Below the pieces are notes generated by a model. That model saw only the letters and a program-made list of their open reading frames with translations. It did not search any database and was not told the DNA's origin. This document shows positions 8,327 through 19,889 of a stretch of 64,000 nt of DNA, piece by piece (the first letter of the stretch is position 1; each line of letters begins with the position of its first letter). Source of the stretch: Hohaiivirga sp031546825 (lineage in GTDB: Bacteria; Pseudomonadota; Alphaproteobacteria; Rhizobiales; Beijerinckiaceae); contig JAVBJU010000010.1 in the NCBI GenBank assembly GCA_031546825.1, forward strand, positions 62,001-126,000, given 5' to 3'. The position numbers were made by a program, and so were the translations under genes.

Positions 8327-9186
8327 GCGCCATGGCGGAGCCTGACCTCTCGCTTGATTTTGCCTATCGCCATTGTGAAGCGCTGGTGCGCGAGCGTGAT
8401 CCGGATCGCTATTTCGCAACCCTGTTCGCTCCCGCCGATAAACGCCCGCATCTTTACGCACTTTATGCCTTTAGCGCAGAGGTTGCCCATATAGAGGAAG
8501 TGACGCGCGAGCCGCTTACCGGCGAAATCCGCCTGCAATGGTGGCGCGATGCGTTGAACGAGCCGGAGCAGGGCGCAGCCAACCCCGTGGTCGCCGCGCT
8601 TGACGCCACCATCACCGCTTTCAACTTACCGCGCACCACGTTTGAAAACCTGATCGACGCCCACGCCTTCGACCTCTATTCCGAACCGATGCCGGATATC
8701 AACCAGCTTGAGGGTTATTGCGGCGAGATCTGTTCAGTGCTGTTCCAGGTGGCCGCGAGCATTCTTGCCGGGAAGATTGTCGATGTATCAGAGGCGGCAG
8801 GCCACGGCGGTGTGGCCGTTGCCATGACAGGCGTGATCCGCGCTTTCCCGTGGCACGCGCGCAGAGGCAAGGTCTATGTGCCGTTGACGCTGCTGCAAAA
8901 GCATGGCGCGGATATCGACAAGATCACCGAGGGCGGCGACGCTGAAGCGGTCAAGCGGGCATTGATGGATTTAAGAGCGCAAGCCCTGGATCATCTCCAT
9001 AAGGCCCAAGAGGGGCTGAAGGCTCTCCCGGCTATGGTGAGACCCGCTTTCCTGCCGCTGACGCTGGTGCGTCCTTATCTCACGCTGCTGGAAGCTCGAA
9101 CCTACCAGCCTTTCGAAACCATTCTCGATCGGGCGCAATGGCGCAAGCAATGGTGGTTGTGGCGAGCGACGCGGAAGTTGGGTTGA
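8323..9186 (+). CDS. Squalene/phytoene synthase family protein, NDUFAF6-like
   Basis: This 287-residue protein has the all-helical squalene/phytoene synthase fold (motifs LYALYAFSAEVAHI, LQWWRDALNE and YCGEICSVLFQVA). The two Asp-rich DxxxD prenyl-diphosphate sites of true synthases are not intact: the position of the first reads AFSAEVAHIEEV. That pattern fits the NDUFAF6 (C8orf38) branch, linked to complex I assembly, better than a carotenoid or hopanoid enzyme. It starts at GTG 8323, overlapping the preceding stop by 4 bases; ATG 8332 is an alternative. The tight coupling to an NDUFAF3-like gene supports the assembly-factor reading. Confidence 0.75.
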   Translation: MSAMAEPDLSLDFAYRHCEALVRERDPDRYFATLFAPADKRPHLYALYAFSAEVAHIEEVTREPLTGEIRLQWWRDALNEPEQGAANPVVAALDATITAFNLPRTTFENLIDAHAFDLYSEPMPDINQLEGYCGEICSVLFQVAASILAGKIVDVSEAAGHGGVAVAMTGVIRAFPWHARRGKVYVPLTLLQKHGADIDKITEGGDAEAVKRALMDLRAQALDHLHKAQEGLKALPAMVRPAFLPLTLVRPYLTLLEARTYQPFETILDRAQWRKQWWLWRATRKLG

Positions 9187-9209
9187 GAGCAACTGTATGG
9201 GGGAAAGTA

Positions 9210-9635
9210 ATGCTGCCGTGGATTATTGGACTTACTGTTCGCCTTAAAATTATTCGCGTGTTGGTATTCTTCGCTATCGCATTGGCAAGTTACGGCACGG
9301 CGAATGCGCTCCCGCCGCCTGGTAAAACGCGTCCAACCGCAATGGTCTGTTATGAGGGAAAGAACCGCATGACTTTTACCTTCGATGGCAAAGGCGGTGC
9401 AAAGCTGGCGCGGATAGTGGGGAGCGAAATTACCCTCTTTGCCGATCTCAAGGAGCCAGACTGGACTGTCCGTCCTGTGTTGGAGCAGGGAGGCCTCAAG
9501 TTGCGAGTTGCCAATGCCCGTGGAGCGGTCCTGTTTATTCCTTTCATTGCCGAGAAAACGTATGCCCACATAACATGGAATGATCCGCCAAATTCCAAAG
9601 TTGACATGTTGTGCGACATCACTTTTACGGAATGA
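9210..9635 (+). CDS. Small secreted protein of unknown function
   Basis: I do not recognise this family. The 141-residue product starts with a clear Sec signal peptide: a hydrophobic segment LVFFAIALASYG, then TANALPP with a likely cleavage after ANA. The mature part of about 105 residues has two cysteines (in AMVCYEGK and DMLCDITF) and looks rich in beta-strand, so it is probably periplasmic with one disulfide. ATG 9210 is chosen because GGGGAAAG lies just before it and the signal peptide then sits at the N-terminus. An ATG at 9138 would overlap the previous gene by 49 bases. Confidence 0.7.
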   Translation: MLPWIIGLTVRLKIIRVLVFFAIALASYGTANALPPPGKTRPTAMVCYEGKNRMTFTFDGKGGAKLARIVGSEITLFADLKEPDWTVRPVLEQGGLKLRVANARGAVLFIPFIAEKTYAHITWNDPPNSKVDMLCDITFTE

Positions 9636-9779
9636 CAAGTTTTTGATTACCGCATGGCGCGTTCTTGACGGCCCAATGCGGAAAGCAGTTTAAAGCCACA
9701 CGGCCTTGGGGGCATGCTGATGCGACAGCTTGCTCCACTCTTTTCGCGTTTTCGTACGTGGTTTTTGCAGCCGCCGCAA

Positions 9780-11174
9780 CTAAATTCCGGCTATCCACTC
9801 CGCCAAATCCACCCGCGCCCGATCTGTCAGCGCACCCTTCTTCGCCGCGGCTTTGGCCGGGCCGCGCAGGCGTTTGCCATCTTCGGCTTTGGGCATGTGT
9901 TCCAGTGGCGGCAACAGGCCGAAATTGACGTTCATCGGCTGGAAGGAGCGGGGGCCTTCGTCCTGGGTGACGATATGGCCGCCGGTGATGTGGTTGATCA
10001 ATGCGCCGAGCGCCGTGGTGGCCGGGGGCGTGGTGAGCTGTTTGCCAAGCGCTTCGGCGGCGGCGAAGCGGCCGGTCATCAGGCCCATGGCGGCGCTTTC
10101 CACATAGCCTTCGCAGCCGGTGATCTGCCCGGCGAAGCGCAAGGCCGGGCGCACCTTGAGCTTCAACGTGCCGTCCAGCAATTTGGGCGAGTTGAGATAG
10201 GTGTTGCGGTGCAAGCCGCCGAGACGGGCAAATTCGGCGTTTTCCAAACCCGGAATCATACGGAATACGCGGGTCTGCTCGCCGTGTTTCAGCTTGGTCT
10301 GGAAACCGACCATGTTGAACAAGGTGCCGAGTGCATTGTCCTGACGCAGTTGCACAATGGCGTAGGCCTTAACCTCAGGGTTATGCGGGTTGGTGAGCCC
10401 CACCGGCTTCATCGGCCCGTGGCGTAGCGTCTCTCGGCCGCGCTCGGCCATCACTTCAACCGGCAGGCAGCCGTCGAAATAGGGCACCTTTTCCCATTCC
10501 TTGAAGCTGGTTTTTTCGCCGGTAATCAGCGCGTCGACAAAGGCCTCATATTGCTGCTGGTCCATCGGGCAGTTGAGGTAATCGGCGCCCGTGCCGCCGG
10601 GGCCTGCCTTGTCGTAACGCGACTGGAACCATGCCTTGCTCATATCGATGCTGTCGCGGTGGATGATCGGCGCGATGGCGTCAAAGAAGGACAATTCGGC
10701 TTCGCCGGTCAGCTCGCGGATCGCTTCCGCGAGCGCGGGTGAGGTGAGTGGGCCGGTGGCGATGATGACCGATGCCCAATCATCGGGGGGCAGGGCCGTC
10801 ATTTCCTCGCGCACAATCGTCACCAGAGGGTGGCTTTCGAGTGCGGCTGTGACTGCTTCGGAAAAGCCAACCCGGTCCACCGCCAGTGCGCCGCCTGCGG
10901 GCACCTGATTTTTATCGGCCATGGCCATGATGAGGGAATTGAGGGTCCGCATCTCCTGATGCAACAGCCCAACCGCGTTGGCATTGGCGTCATCAGAGCG
11001 AAACGAATTGGAGCAGACGAGCTCGGCGAGCCCCTCCGTCTCGTGGGCATCGGTTTTACGCACCGGGCGCATCTCATGCAAAACGACTGGAACGCCGCTT
11101 TGCGCGATTTGCCAGGCTGCTTCCGAACCGGCGAGACCGCCGCCGATGACGTGAATGGGTGTGGTGTTGCTCAT
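9780..11174 (-). CDS. trmFO: Methylenetetrahydrofolate--tRNA-(uracil-5-)-methyltransferase
   Basis: TrmFO is a flavoenzyme that makes 5-methyluridine at position 54 of tRNA with methylenetetrahydrofolate as carbon donor. The 464-residue product opens with the FAD-binding Rossmann motif HVIGGGLAGSEAAW, then LHEMRPVRKTDAHET and the hallmark ELVCSNSFRSDD. Further blocks are YLNCPMDQQQYEAF and MVGFQTKLKHGEQ. An upstream in-frame ATG at 11270 would add 32 residues before the Rossmann motif. ATG 11174 gives the usual N-terminus, although neither start has a good ribosome-binding site. Confidence 0.95.
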   Translation of the reverse strand: MSNTTPIHVIGGGLAGSEAAWQIAQSGVPVVLHEMRPVRKTDAHETEGLAELVCSNSFRSDDANANAVGLLHQEMRTLNSLIMAMADKNQVPAGGALAVDRVGFSEAVTAALESHPLVTIVREEMTALPPDDWASVIIATGPLTSPALAEAIRELTGEAELSFFDAIAPIIHRDSIDMSKAWFQSRYDKAGPGGTGADYLNCPMDQQQYEAFVDALITGEKTSFKEWEKVPYFDGCLPVEVMAERGRETLRHGPMKPVGLTNPHNPEVKAYAIVQLRQDNALGTLFNMVGFQTKLKHGEQTRVFRMIPGLENAEFARLGGLHRNTYLNSPKLLDGTLKLKVRPALRFAGQITGCEGYVESAAMGLMTGRFAAAEALGKQLTTPPATTALGALINHITGGHIVTQDEGPRSFQPMNVNFGLLPPLEHMPKAEDGKRLRGPAKAAAKKGALTDRARVDLAEWIAGI

Positions 11175-11552
11175 GGCGTAGGGGTAGCCGAGACGCGCGA
11201 GACCGGCAACGATTATTTGGTGCGCCTGCGCTCGTATGTAGCGCTCATGCTGCAGTTCAGTGGTGGACATTCTGATTAGATAGTTATATTTCCGAATTTA
11301 TAATTTTTAATCACTGTGTTGCAAGTGTATATGCTTCGACATACTCTTTATTTTATGCATATTTTTCAACGCTCTAGATGATAGCTGGAGCAAAAAAATA
11401 GAAATTACATCCCGATCTCAGGGCGCTTTACCCATCAAATTTTTTCGTAGGGAAATTGCATTTTAGCTTAAGGGCTGCCGCGCTAATTTCTCTCGCCTCT
11501 GCACAAACACCAATCAAATTGCGACCCAAAACGGTACTTATGAGGACATTTT
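11175..11552. other. Intergenic region upstream of the autotransporter
   Basis: This stretch is divergent between trmFO and the autotransporter gene. From about 11270 it is clearly AT-rich compared with its neighbours, as expected for a promoter region. GAGGA at 11541-11545 is the ribosome-binding site of the autotransporter gene. I see no other gene, RNA or repeat in it. Confidence 0.5.
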
Positions 11553-14500
11553 ATGAATCATATTTCTCAGTGCATTCTGGCTTTTGGATATTCTAGTTTG
11601 GCCAAGCGCCTGTCGCTGGCGACTGGGCTTGCGCTTATTCTCAGCAGTCAGACGGCCATGGCGCAGCAACTCAGTGTGTCTGCCGGATCACCTGTGAGCC
11701 AAACAGGGGGCAGTTACACGAACACCAGTGCAGGTACCAACGGATCGGCGGTCTACGCCACGGGCTCCGGTAGTTCCATCACTGGCACCGGTCTCACCAT
11801 CGGCAGCGGCGCCTTTACAACGGTATTCATGGTTACCGCAACAAACGGAGCTACCATTGATCTATCAAAATCAACCCTGAATGGTGGCTACGGCATCAGC
11901 GCCGACGGCAATAATTCGTCCATCACAATCTCGGGTGGCTCGATTACCAGCAGCCTCAACAGTGCGGCAACCGCCAGTAGCGAAAGCGCCATCTCTCTGA
12001 CTGACGTAGCCATCAAATATAGCGGAGACGGCGTCGCAGCTGCCTTGGCCTATGGCGGGACGCTTAACTTCAAAGGCGGTTCGGTAACATCCACATCGAC
12101 CGGTAGCTTAAGCGGTATCGCCGTCAGTAATCGCGGCGCAGTCGATATCGACGGCACTAAAGTGTCAGTGGCAGGAACGGGGTCGGCGATCCGTGTGTTG
12201 CAGGGAACGGCCAACGCAAAGAATTTCAATCTTCAAACTGTGGCTGCGAATGCTTATGGCTTTGACGCCAATATTGAGAGTAAGTCGACCCTGTCGAACG
12301 GCACGATTCACACGAAAGGCCAGAATGCATCCGGCATTTGGGCTGCGGGTAATTCCACCAGCCGAACAACCGTAACCGGCGACCATGTGACGATTGTAAC
12401 AGAGGGTTTGAATGCCCACGGTATATTTGGCGACACCTATACCACCTTGGCGCTGAGCAATTCGTCCATCACGGTCAACCGTGCTTACGGCATTTATGTG
12501 CAGAACGGTGCCCTCGCTTCCTACGAGAATGGCACCATAACCAGCAATGGTGATAATGGCGTAGGCGTCCTTGCCTTCGGAGCGGATACGCGCGCTAATC
12601 TCGATAAAGCGACAGTTAAGACCACTGGTGCCGGAGCCGTCGGACTTTATTTCTCCAATGGCGGTGTTCTCGCGGCAAACAACAGTTCGGTCGAGACGCA
12701 AGGGATCAATTCCTACGGCTTGTATGTGGCTTCCGGTTCATCCGCTACCTTGACCAACACCTCAGTCAAGACCTCCGGGGCGGATGCCTTCGGTTTGGTG
12801 TTTGTGGGCGTTACCGCGAGAAATACCATCTCGCTGACGGGAGGCTCGGTGGCGGCGCTCGAGGCCGCCGCCGTTGTGGCCAATGGTGGAACCGACATCT
12901 TGCAGTTGAAGGATACGATCGTCTCCGGCAAGGGCCTGCTTGTCGTTGCCGGTGATTATCAAAGCACTTCCACAGGCTCGAAACTGAGCATCTCTGCGGA
13001 CAACTCCATCCTCAGCGGCGGGGCACGCATCAGCGCGCTCTCGACCAATGACGTGACGCTGTCAAACGGCTCAATCTGGACACTGACAGCCGGTGCAGAC
13101 GGCACGGCGGATTCCGCCGTGACCAGCCTCAAAGTTGAAAATAGCACGGTTGCTTTTGCCGCCCCAAAAGATGGCGTCTACCAGACGCTCACCGTTGGAA
13201 CCGGCGCATCCGCCACTCCAGCATGGACCGGCAATGGCGCGACGCTTACGCTGAACACCCTGCTTAATGCAGGCGGCGCGCTTTCCAATCAACGGACCGA
13301 CCGATTGCTCATCAACGGGAATGTCGCGGGTTCCACCCTGGTGCACGTCAATGGTGTTGCGGGTAGTCCCGGCGGTCTCACATCTCCCACAGGCCACAAC
13401 CTGGCGAACGAGGGCATTTCGATTATCCAGGCATCGGGTGTTTCGACGGAGAAAGCATTCCAGCTTCTCGGCGGTTACACAACGCTGAGCGGATTGCCCT
13501 ATCAATACACGCTCCACGCCTACGGCCCCACTGCGGCCAATGGTGCTGCAGCGGCCGATCAGCGTGTGGTTGCTGGCTCGGGTGATTTCTGGGACTATAG
13601 GCTGCAAAATGTCTATGTTGAACCACCGCTAGTCCCGCCCCCACCACCACCGTTAGTCCCCCCGCCACCGCCGCTAGTGCCCCCGCCACCGCCGGGACCT
13701 AAACCAGGACCAAAGCCGGGCCCGCCTCCGCGAGCTGTTGCTCCCCAGGTGGCGGCTTATATCGTAGCACCGACGGCGCTGTTCCAGGCGGGGTTGCAGG
13801 ATATCTCTAATCTCCATCGCCGCCTCGGAGAAATACGCGACGACCGGGCGAGTGGTCGGAATAACGGTACCGGTGAGTTCTTTATGCGTGCCTACGGTGG
13901 CATCTATGAATACAGCTCAAATCGCAATGCCAAGTCCTATGGCTACGATGCCAATATTGACTATGCAGCCGTGCAGCTTGGCGGAAATCTCTATGCTCTC
14001 CAACAAAAATCCAGCGTCACCCGCTTTGGCGTTTCGGGGACCATCGGCACGTTATCGTTCGACCCGAAAAAGGTCGGCCACGCGACGCAAGGGGATGCTA
14101 ACACCTGGTCGGTTTCGGCACATACGACCTATCTGCATAACAGCGGCTTCTATGTCGACGGGATCATTTCAACCGGCGCTTTCGACGGCGCTGCGTCGAC
14201 CAGTTTGCGTGGCAAGACGGCGGATTTGAAGGGGACGAGCTTAGCGCTGTCGGTTGAGGCGGGTTATCCTTTCCACCTTGGCAACGGCCTCGCATTGGAA
14301 CCTCAGGCACAGGCGATCTACCAACGCCTGATGTTCAACCGCGGCTTTGATGTCGATAATTTCGTGGTTGCACTTGGCGATCAGGATCAGGTCTTGGGCC
14401 GTTTCGGCGTACGTCTGACCAAGAACTTTTCAACCAATGCCGCACAACCAGTGACGGTTTACGCCAAAGCTAACGTCCTCCACGCCTTCTCAAGTGGTGG

Positions 14501-14687
14501 CAAGGTATTCTTAGGCGACACCTTCACCCTTGGCGATTTTGGCACGGCAATTGAGGGGGGGATTGGCATCAGTGCAAATCTTTCAAAGGCACTGTCTCTT
14601 TATGGCGATGTTGCTTACCAGCAAAAGGTCGGAAATTCGGGTGTTTCTGGCCTGTCCCTTACGGGAGGAGTGCGTTACGCCTTCTGA
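11553..14687 (+). CDS. Autotransporter with beta-helical passenger and outer-membrane beta-barrel
   Basis: This is a type Va autotransporter of 1044 residues. It has an extended signal peptide (about 1-38, cleavage near TAMAQQ) and a passenger of about 650 residues. The passenger is made of Ser/Thr/Asn/Gly-rich strands with many short repeats (such as GSVTSTSTGSLSGIAV) typical of a right-handed beta-helix. A Pro/Lys linker follows at about 690-728 (runs of five or six prolines separated by LV, then GPKPGPKPGPPP). The C-terminal barrel, about 275 residues, ends in RYAF with the terminal Phe expected for barrel insertion. No protease motif is visible, so adhesion or aggregation is likely. GAGGA precedes the ATG. 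Confidence 0.9.
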   Translation: MNHISQCILAFGYSSLAKRLSLATGLALILSSQTAMAQQLSVSAGSPVSQTGGSYTNTSAGTNGSAVYATGSGSSITGTGLTIGSGAFTTVFMVTATNGATIDLSKSTLNGGYGISADGNNSSITISGGSITSSLNSAATASSESAISLTDVAIKYSGDGVAAALAYGGTLNFKGGSVTSTSTGSLSGIAVSNRGAVDIDGTKVSVAGTGSAIRVLQGTANAKNFNLQTVAANAYGFDANIESKSTLSNGTIHTKGQNASGIWAAGNSTSRTTVTGDHVTIVTEGLNAHGIFGDTYTTLALSNSSITVNRAYGIYVQNGALASYENGTITSNGDNGVGVLAFGADTRANLDKATVKTTGAGAVGLYFSNGGVLAANNSSVETQGINSYGLYVASGSSATLTNTSVKTSGADAFGLVFVGVTARNTISLTGGSVAALEAAAVVANGGTDILQLKDTIVSGKGLLVVAGDYQSTSTGSKLSISADNSILSGGARISALSTNDVTLSNGSIWTLTAGADGTADSAVTSLKVENSTVAFAAPKDGVYQTLTVGTGASATPAWTGNGATLTLNTLLNAGGALSNQRTDRLLINGNVAGSTLVHVNGVAGSPGGLTSPTGHNLANEGISIIQASGVSTEKAFQLLGGYTTLSGLPYQYTLHAYGPTAANGAAAADQRVVAGSGDFWDYRLQNVYVEPPLVPPPPPPLVPPPPPLVPPPPPGPKPGPKPGPPPRAVAPQVAAYIVAPTALFQAGLQDISNLHRRLGEIRDDRASGRNNGTGEFFMRAYGGIYEYSSNRNAKSYGYDANIDYAAVQLGGNLYALQQKSSVTRFGVSGTIGTLSFDPKKVGHATQGDANTWSVSAHTTYLHNSGFYVDGIISTGAFDGAASTSLRGKTADLKGTSLALSVEAGYPFHLGNGLALEPQAQAIYQRLMFNRGFDVDNFVVALGDQDQVLGRFGVRLTKNFSTNAAQPVTVYAKANVLHAFSSGGKVFLGDTFTLGDFGTAIEGGIGISANLSKALSLYGDVAYQQKVGNSGVSGLSLTGGVRYAF

Positions 14688-14791
14688 AGTCAGGGGTGTT
14701 CGTCGGGAGCGCCCCTCATTGCAGTAAATAGCCCTGGGTACTGCCACGAGCTAACGCCGAATGGTTGTGATGCACTCTTCGCAACGGAAAA

Positions 14792-14810
14792 CGCCCGCCA
14801 GGGGCGGGCG
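14792..14810 (-). terminator. Terminator of the short DUF1127 gene
   Basis: An 8-bp GC-rich stem (CGCCCGCC at 14792-14799 with GGCGGGCG at 14803-14810) is followed on the minus strand by four T's. It lies 28 bases past the stop of the 38-residue DUF1127 gene. Confidence 0.8.
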
Positions 14811-14837
14811 CAGCAGCGAAAATTCGTGGGCCAAGGC

Positions 14838-14954
14838 CTACATATTATGCGATTGCGTGACGTTATCGATCCGGTAATTCTTCATGCCAAAAGAGCGGGC
14901 AACGCGAAAGCGCAGATAGGTGCGGAGTTTGGTCAAAATACGTGAAATAAACAT
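14838..14954 (-). CDS. Short DUF1127-like protein (38 residues)
   Basis: This is a very small gene. The product starts MFISRILTKLRTYLRFRVAR and ends YRIDNVTQSHNM. It is clearly a paralogue of the 50-residue DUF1127 protein encoded 200 bases away: the same MFIS..L.K.R.YLR.R start and the same YxIDNV....HNM end. It lacks about 12 central residues, which hold the family's core RELSRLTDREL. DUF1127 proteins are basic small proteins, some shown to act on RNA or in stress and phosphate responses. Its own terminator argues that it is expressed and not a remnant. Confidence 0.7.
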   Translation of the reverse strand: MFISRILTKLRTYLRFRVARSFGMKNYRIDNVTQSHNM

Positions 14955-15108
14955 TTGGATTTTCCCGGATCGTCGCTAACGCGGCTTATTGCTTTTAATG
15001 CCTTCTTGGCACGGTTCTCATATATCTTATGGACGCAGACCGAAATGTCAGGCTGGACCCAGAAGAGGCCTATACATCATTAATTGATGCACCTGCCTAA
15101 AAAACAAA

Positions 15109-15126
15109 CGCCCGCCAAAGCGGGCG
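15109..15126 (-). terminator. Terminator of the 50-residue DUF1127 gene
   Basis: A 7-bp stem CGCCCGC/GCGGGCG (15109-15115 and 15120-15126) is followed on the minus strand by TTTGTTTT. It resembles the terminator of the short paralogue, as expected if gene and terminator were duplicated together. Confidence 0.8.
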
Positions 15127-15152
15127 CCTCTCATCAGTAATGCCTGTGCCAC

Positions 15153-15305
15153 TCACATATTGTGGGCGCGGGCGACATTGTCGATCTGATAACGGTTGAT
15201 GCCGAGATCATCGAGTTCGCGATCGGTCAGGCGCGACAATTCGCGGATGGTATCCCGATAACGAAGGTACGCGCGGAACTTGGCCAACACATACGAAATA
15301 AACAT
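15153..15305 (-). CDS. DUF1127 family small protein (50 residues)
   Basis: This is a complete DUF1127 protein: MFISYVLAKFRAYLRYR, then the core RELSRLTDRELDDLGINR and the tail YQIDNVARAHNM. It is basic at the N-terminus, helical and probably cytoplasmic. GAGGGAG lies upstream of the ATG on the minus strand. The family is widespread and often multicopy in alphaproteobacteria; members have been linked to small-RNA turnover and to phosphate or carbon metabolism. It forms a tandem pair with the shortened copy at 14838-14954. Confidence 0.85.
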   Translation of the reverse strand: MFISYVLAKFRAYLRYRDTIRELSRLTDRELDDLGINRYQIDNVARAHNM

Positions 15306-15542
15306 TTTAGGCTCCCTCAGCCGCGCCTGGCGCCGCTGTTTATCGTTCCGATGCCTGAAGACATCGTGCCCGTCATATACACTACGACTTTAGGCTTATG
15401 CAGAGGGATACGCACATGTGAGCCATGCATTTGATGAATAGCTTTGGTCATATTTTATTGTGAAATTTTGCATTTGTAACAGCGCAAATTAATGATGATT
15501 AAAATTTGGGCGCTGTCTGAGAATGGTGGATAAAGCGGCAGA

Positions 15543-18512
<2,970 letters not shown>

Positions 18513-18589
18513 CGGATTTATGTGCTTCAGCTTTGGAAAAAACAGTCCGACCATCCCCGAAAGGCTGTTGCCGGGTCCTGTGTGTGATA

Positions 18590-18604
18590 GAACAAAACGA
18601 GTAC
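18590..18604 (-). promoter_or_regulatory. Probable LexA (SOS) box of uvrA, one mismatch
   Basis: On the minus strand the sequence reads GTAC-N7-GTTC, matching 7 of the 8 fixed bases of the alphaproteobacterial LexA box GTTC-N7-GTTC. It lies 78-92 bases before the uvrA start, and uvrA is a classic SOS gene. The mismatch keeps this tentative. Confidence 0.5.
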
Positions 18605-18691
18605 TGCGACAAGCGCAAAAGCCGCGTCTTTGCCTCTCCGCCCGCTCTCATATGGGGAGTGGTTTTGTCGATGTCACCTGTGCGAGCCAGT

Positions 18692-19762
18692 TTATTCGAA
18701 AATCGGGTGCGGCTTTTCCGGGGCTGCTGTCAGCCATGCTGCGCCGGAAAGGATATCCGTGCCGGGATCAAAGCTATCAACCACCCATTCCTTGGCGAAA
18801 GCGTCGCGCACCGTGTAGCGCACCTTTTCACCGAGGAATATGCCCTGCAAAATATCGACCTTCAGGTTCAAATGGTTTGGCTGTTCTGCCCGGGCGAGGC
18901 GCAAAGATTCCGGCCGGATGCTGAGCGCACCTTCCGCCGCATGGCCTTCGGGAAGCCGTGTGGCAAGCGGCACCATGACATCTTTATAAAAGGCGCGGTT
19001 GCCGTCCATGCGCACATCAATCAGGTTGGTCGTGCCGATGAAATCGGCGACGAAGCGAGAATTGGGTCGATAATAGATATCAAGTGCACTTCCCGCCTGT
19101 TGAACGATGCCACGGTTCATGACCACGATCAGGTCACTCATCGCCAGCGCTTCCTGCTGGTCATGGGTGACGTAGATGGAGGTCAGTTGTAATTTCTGCT
19201 GGATTTGCCGCAACTCAAGCCGCACCGCCTCGCGCAGTTTGGCGTCAAGGTTGGAGAGCGGTTCGTCGAGCAGAAGGGCGTCGGGGTTCATTACCAGCGC
19301 CCGCGCAACAGCGACGCGCTGCTGCTGCCCGCCCGACATCTGGTGGGGGAAGCGGTCTTTGAGGGCGGAAAGCTGCATCAGCTCGAGCGCGTTCATCACC
19401 CTGCCGGGAACCTCGCCTGTTTGCAAGCGCCCGGACTTTACTTGCAGGCGCAGGCCATACGCCACATTGTCGAACACCGAGAGATGCGGGAATAGAGCGT
19501 ATTCCTGAAACACCATGGCGGTATTGCGTGCGTAGGGTGGCACTTTATCGACACGCTTGCCTTGAATGAAGATTTCACCCTCATCCGGCTCATAAAAGCC
19601 TGCAATCATTCGCAGAAGCGTGGTCTTGCCGCAGCCGGACGGCGCGAGAAAGGTCACGAAGGAACGCGGCGGAATTTTGAGGTTCACGCCGTTAATGACC
19701 TGATTGGTGCCGAATACCTTGCTCACATTTTTCAGTTCAACGGCTGGAATTTCTTCCGACAT
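18692..19762 (-). CDS. ABC transporter ATP-binding protein (Fe3+/phosphonate type)
   Basis: This is the ATPase of an importer with the upstream permease and binding protein. The 356-residue product has Walker A APSGCGKTT at about 40-48 (Ala where Gly is usual at the first position), Q-loop VFQEYALFPH, signature MSGGQQQR, Walker B ALLLDEPLSNLD, H-loop YVTHDQQEA, and a C-terminal TOBE-like domain typical of CUT1/FbpC/PotA ATPases. The start at ATG 19762 has GGGAG before it; the frame is open for 59 more codons upstream without homology. Spacing from the permease stop is 127 bases and includes a repeat element. Confidence 0.85.
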   Translation of the reverse strand: MSEEIPAVELKNVSKVFGTNQVINGVNLKIPPRSFVTFLAPSGCGKTTLLRMIAGFYEPDEGEIFIQGKRVDKVPPYARNTAMVFQEYALFPHLSVFDNVAYGLRLQVKSGRLQTGEVPGRVMNALELMQLSALKDRFPHQMSGGQQQRVAVARALVMNPDALLLDEPLSNLDAKLREAVRLELRQIQQKLQLTSIYVTHDQQEALAMSDLIVVMNRGIVQQAGSALDIYYRPNSRFVADFIGTTNLIDVRMDGNRAFYKDVMVPLATRLPEGHAAEGALSIRPESLRLARAEQPNHLNLKVDILQGIFLGEKVRYTVRDAFAKEWVVDSFDPGTDILSGAAWLTAAPEKPHPIFE

Positions 19763-19794
19763 GGTCTGGGCTCCCGCCTCTGTTTGAGGCTCGC

Positions 19795-19861
19795 AGAGCA
19801 AGGCGCGTTCAAGTGGAAACCGGTTAAACGCATAAAGCCTTGCGAAATACATCAAATGAGA
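19795..19861. repeat. Interspersed repeat, copy A (67 bp)
   Basis: This intergenic element between the permease and ATPase genes begins AGAGCAAGGCGCGTT and contains GGAAACCGGTTAAACGC. It aligns over its whole length with copy B at 23615-23681, with about a dozen differences and compensating one-base gaps. Its location inside an operon means it must be transcribed. Confidence 0.75.
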
Positions 19862-19889
19862 CCGAAGCGCGCGTCGGTCTGGGCTGGTC

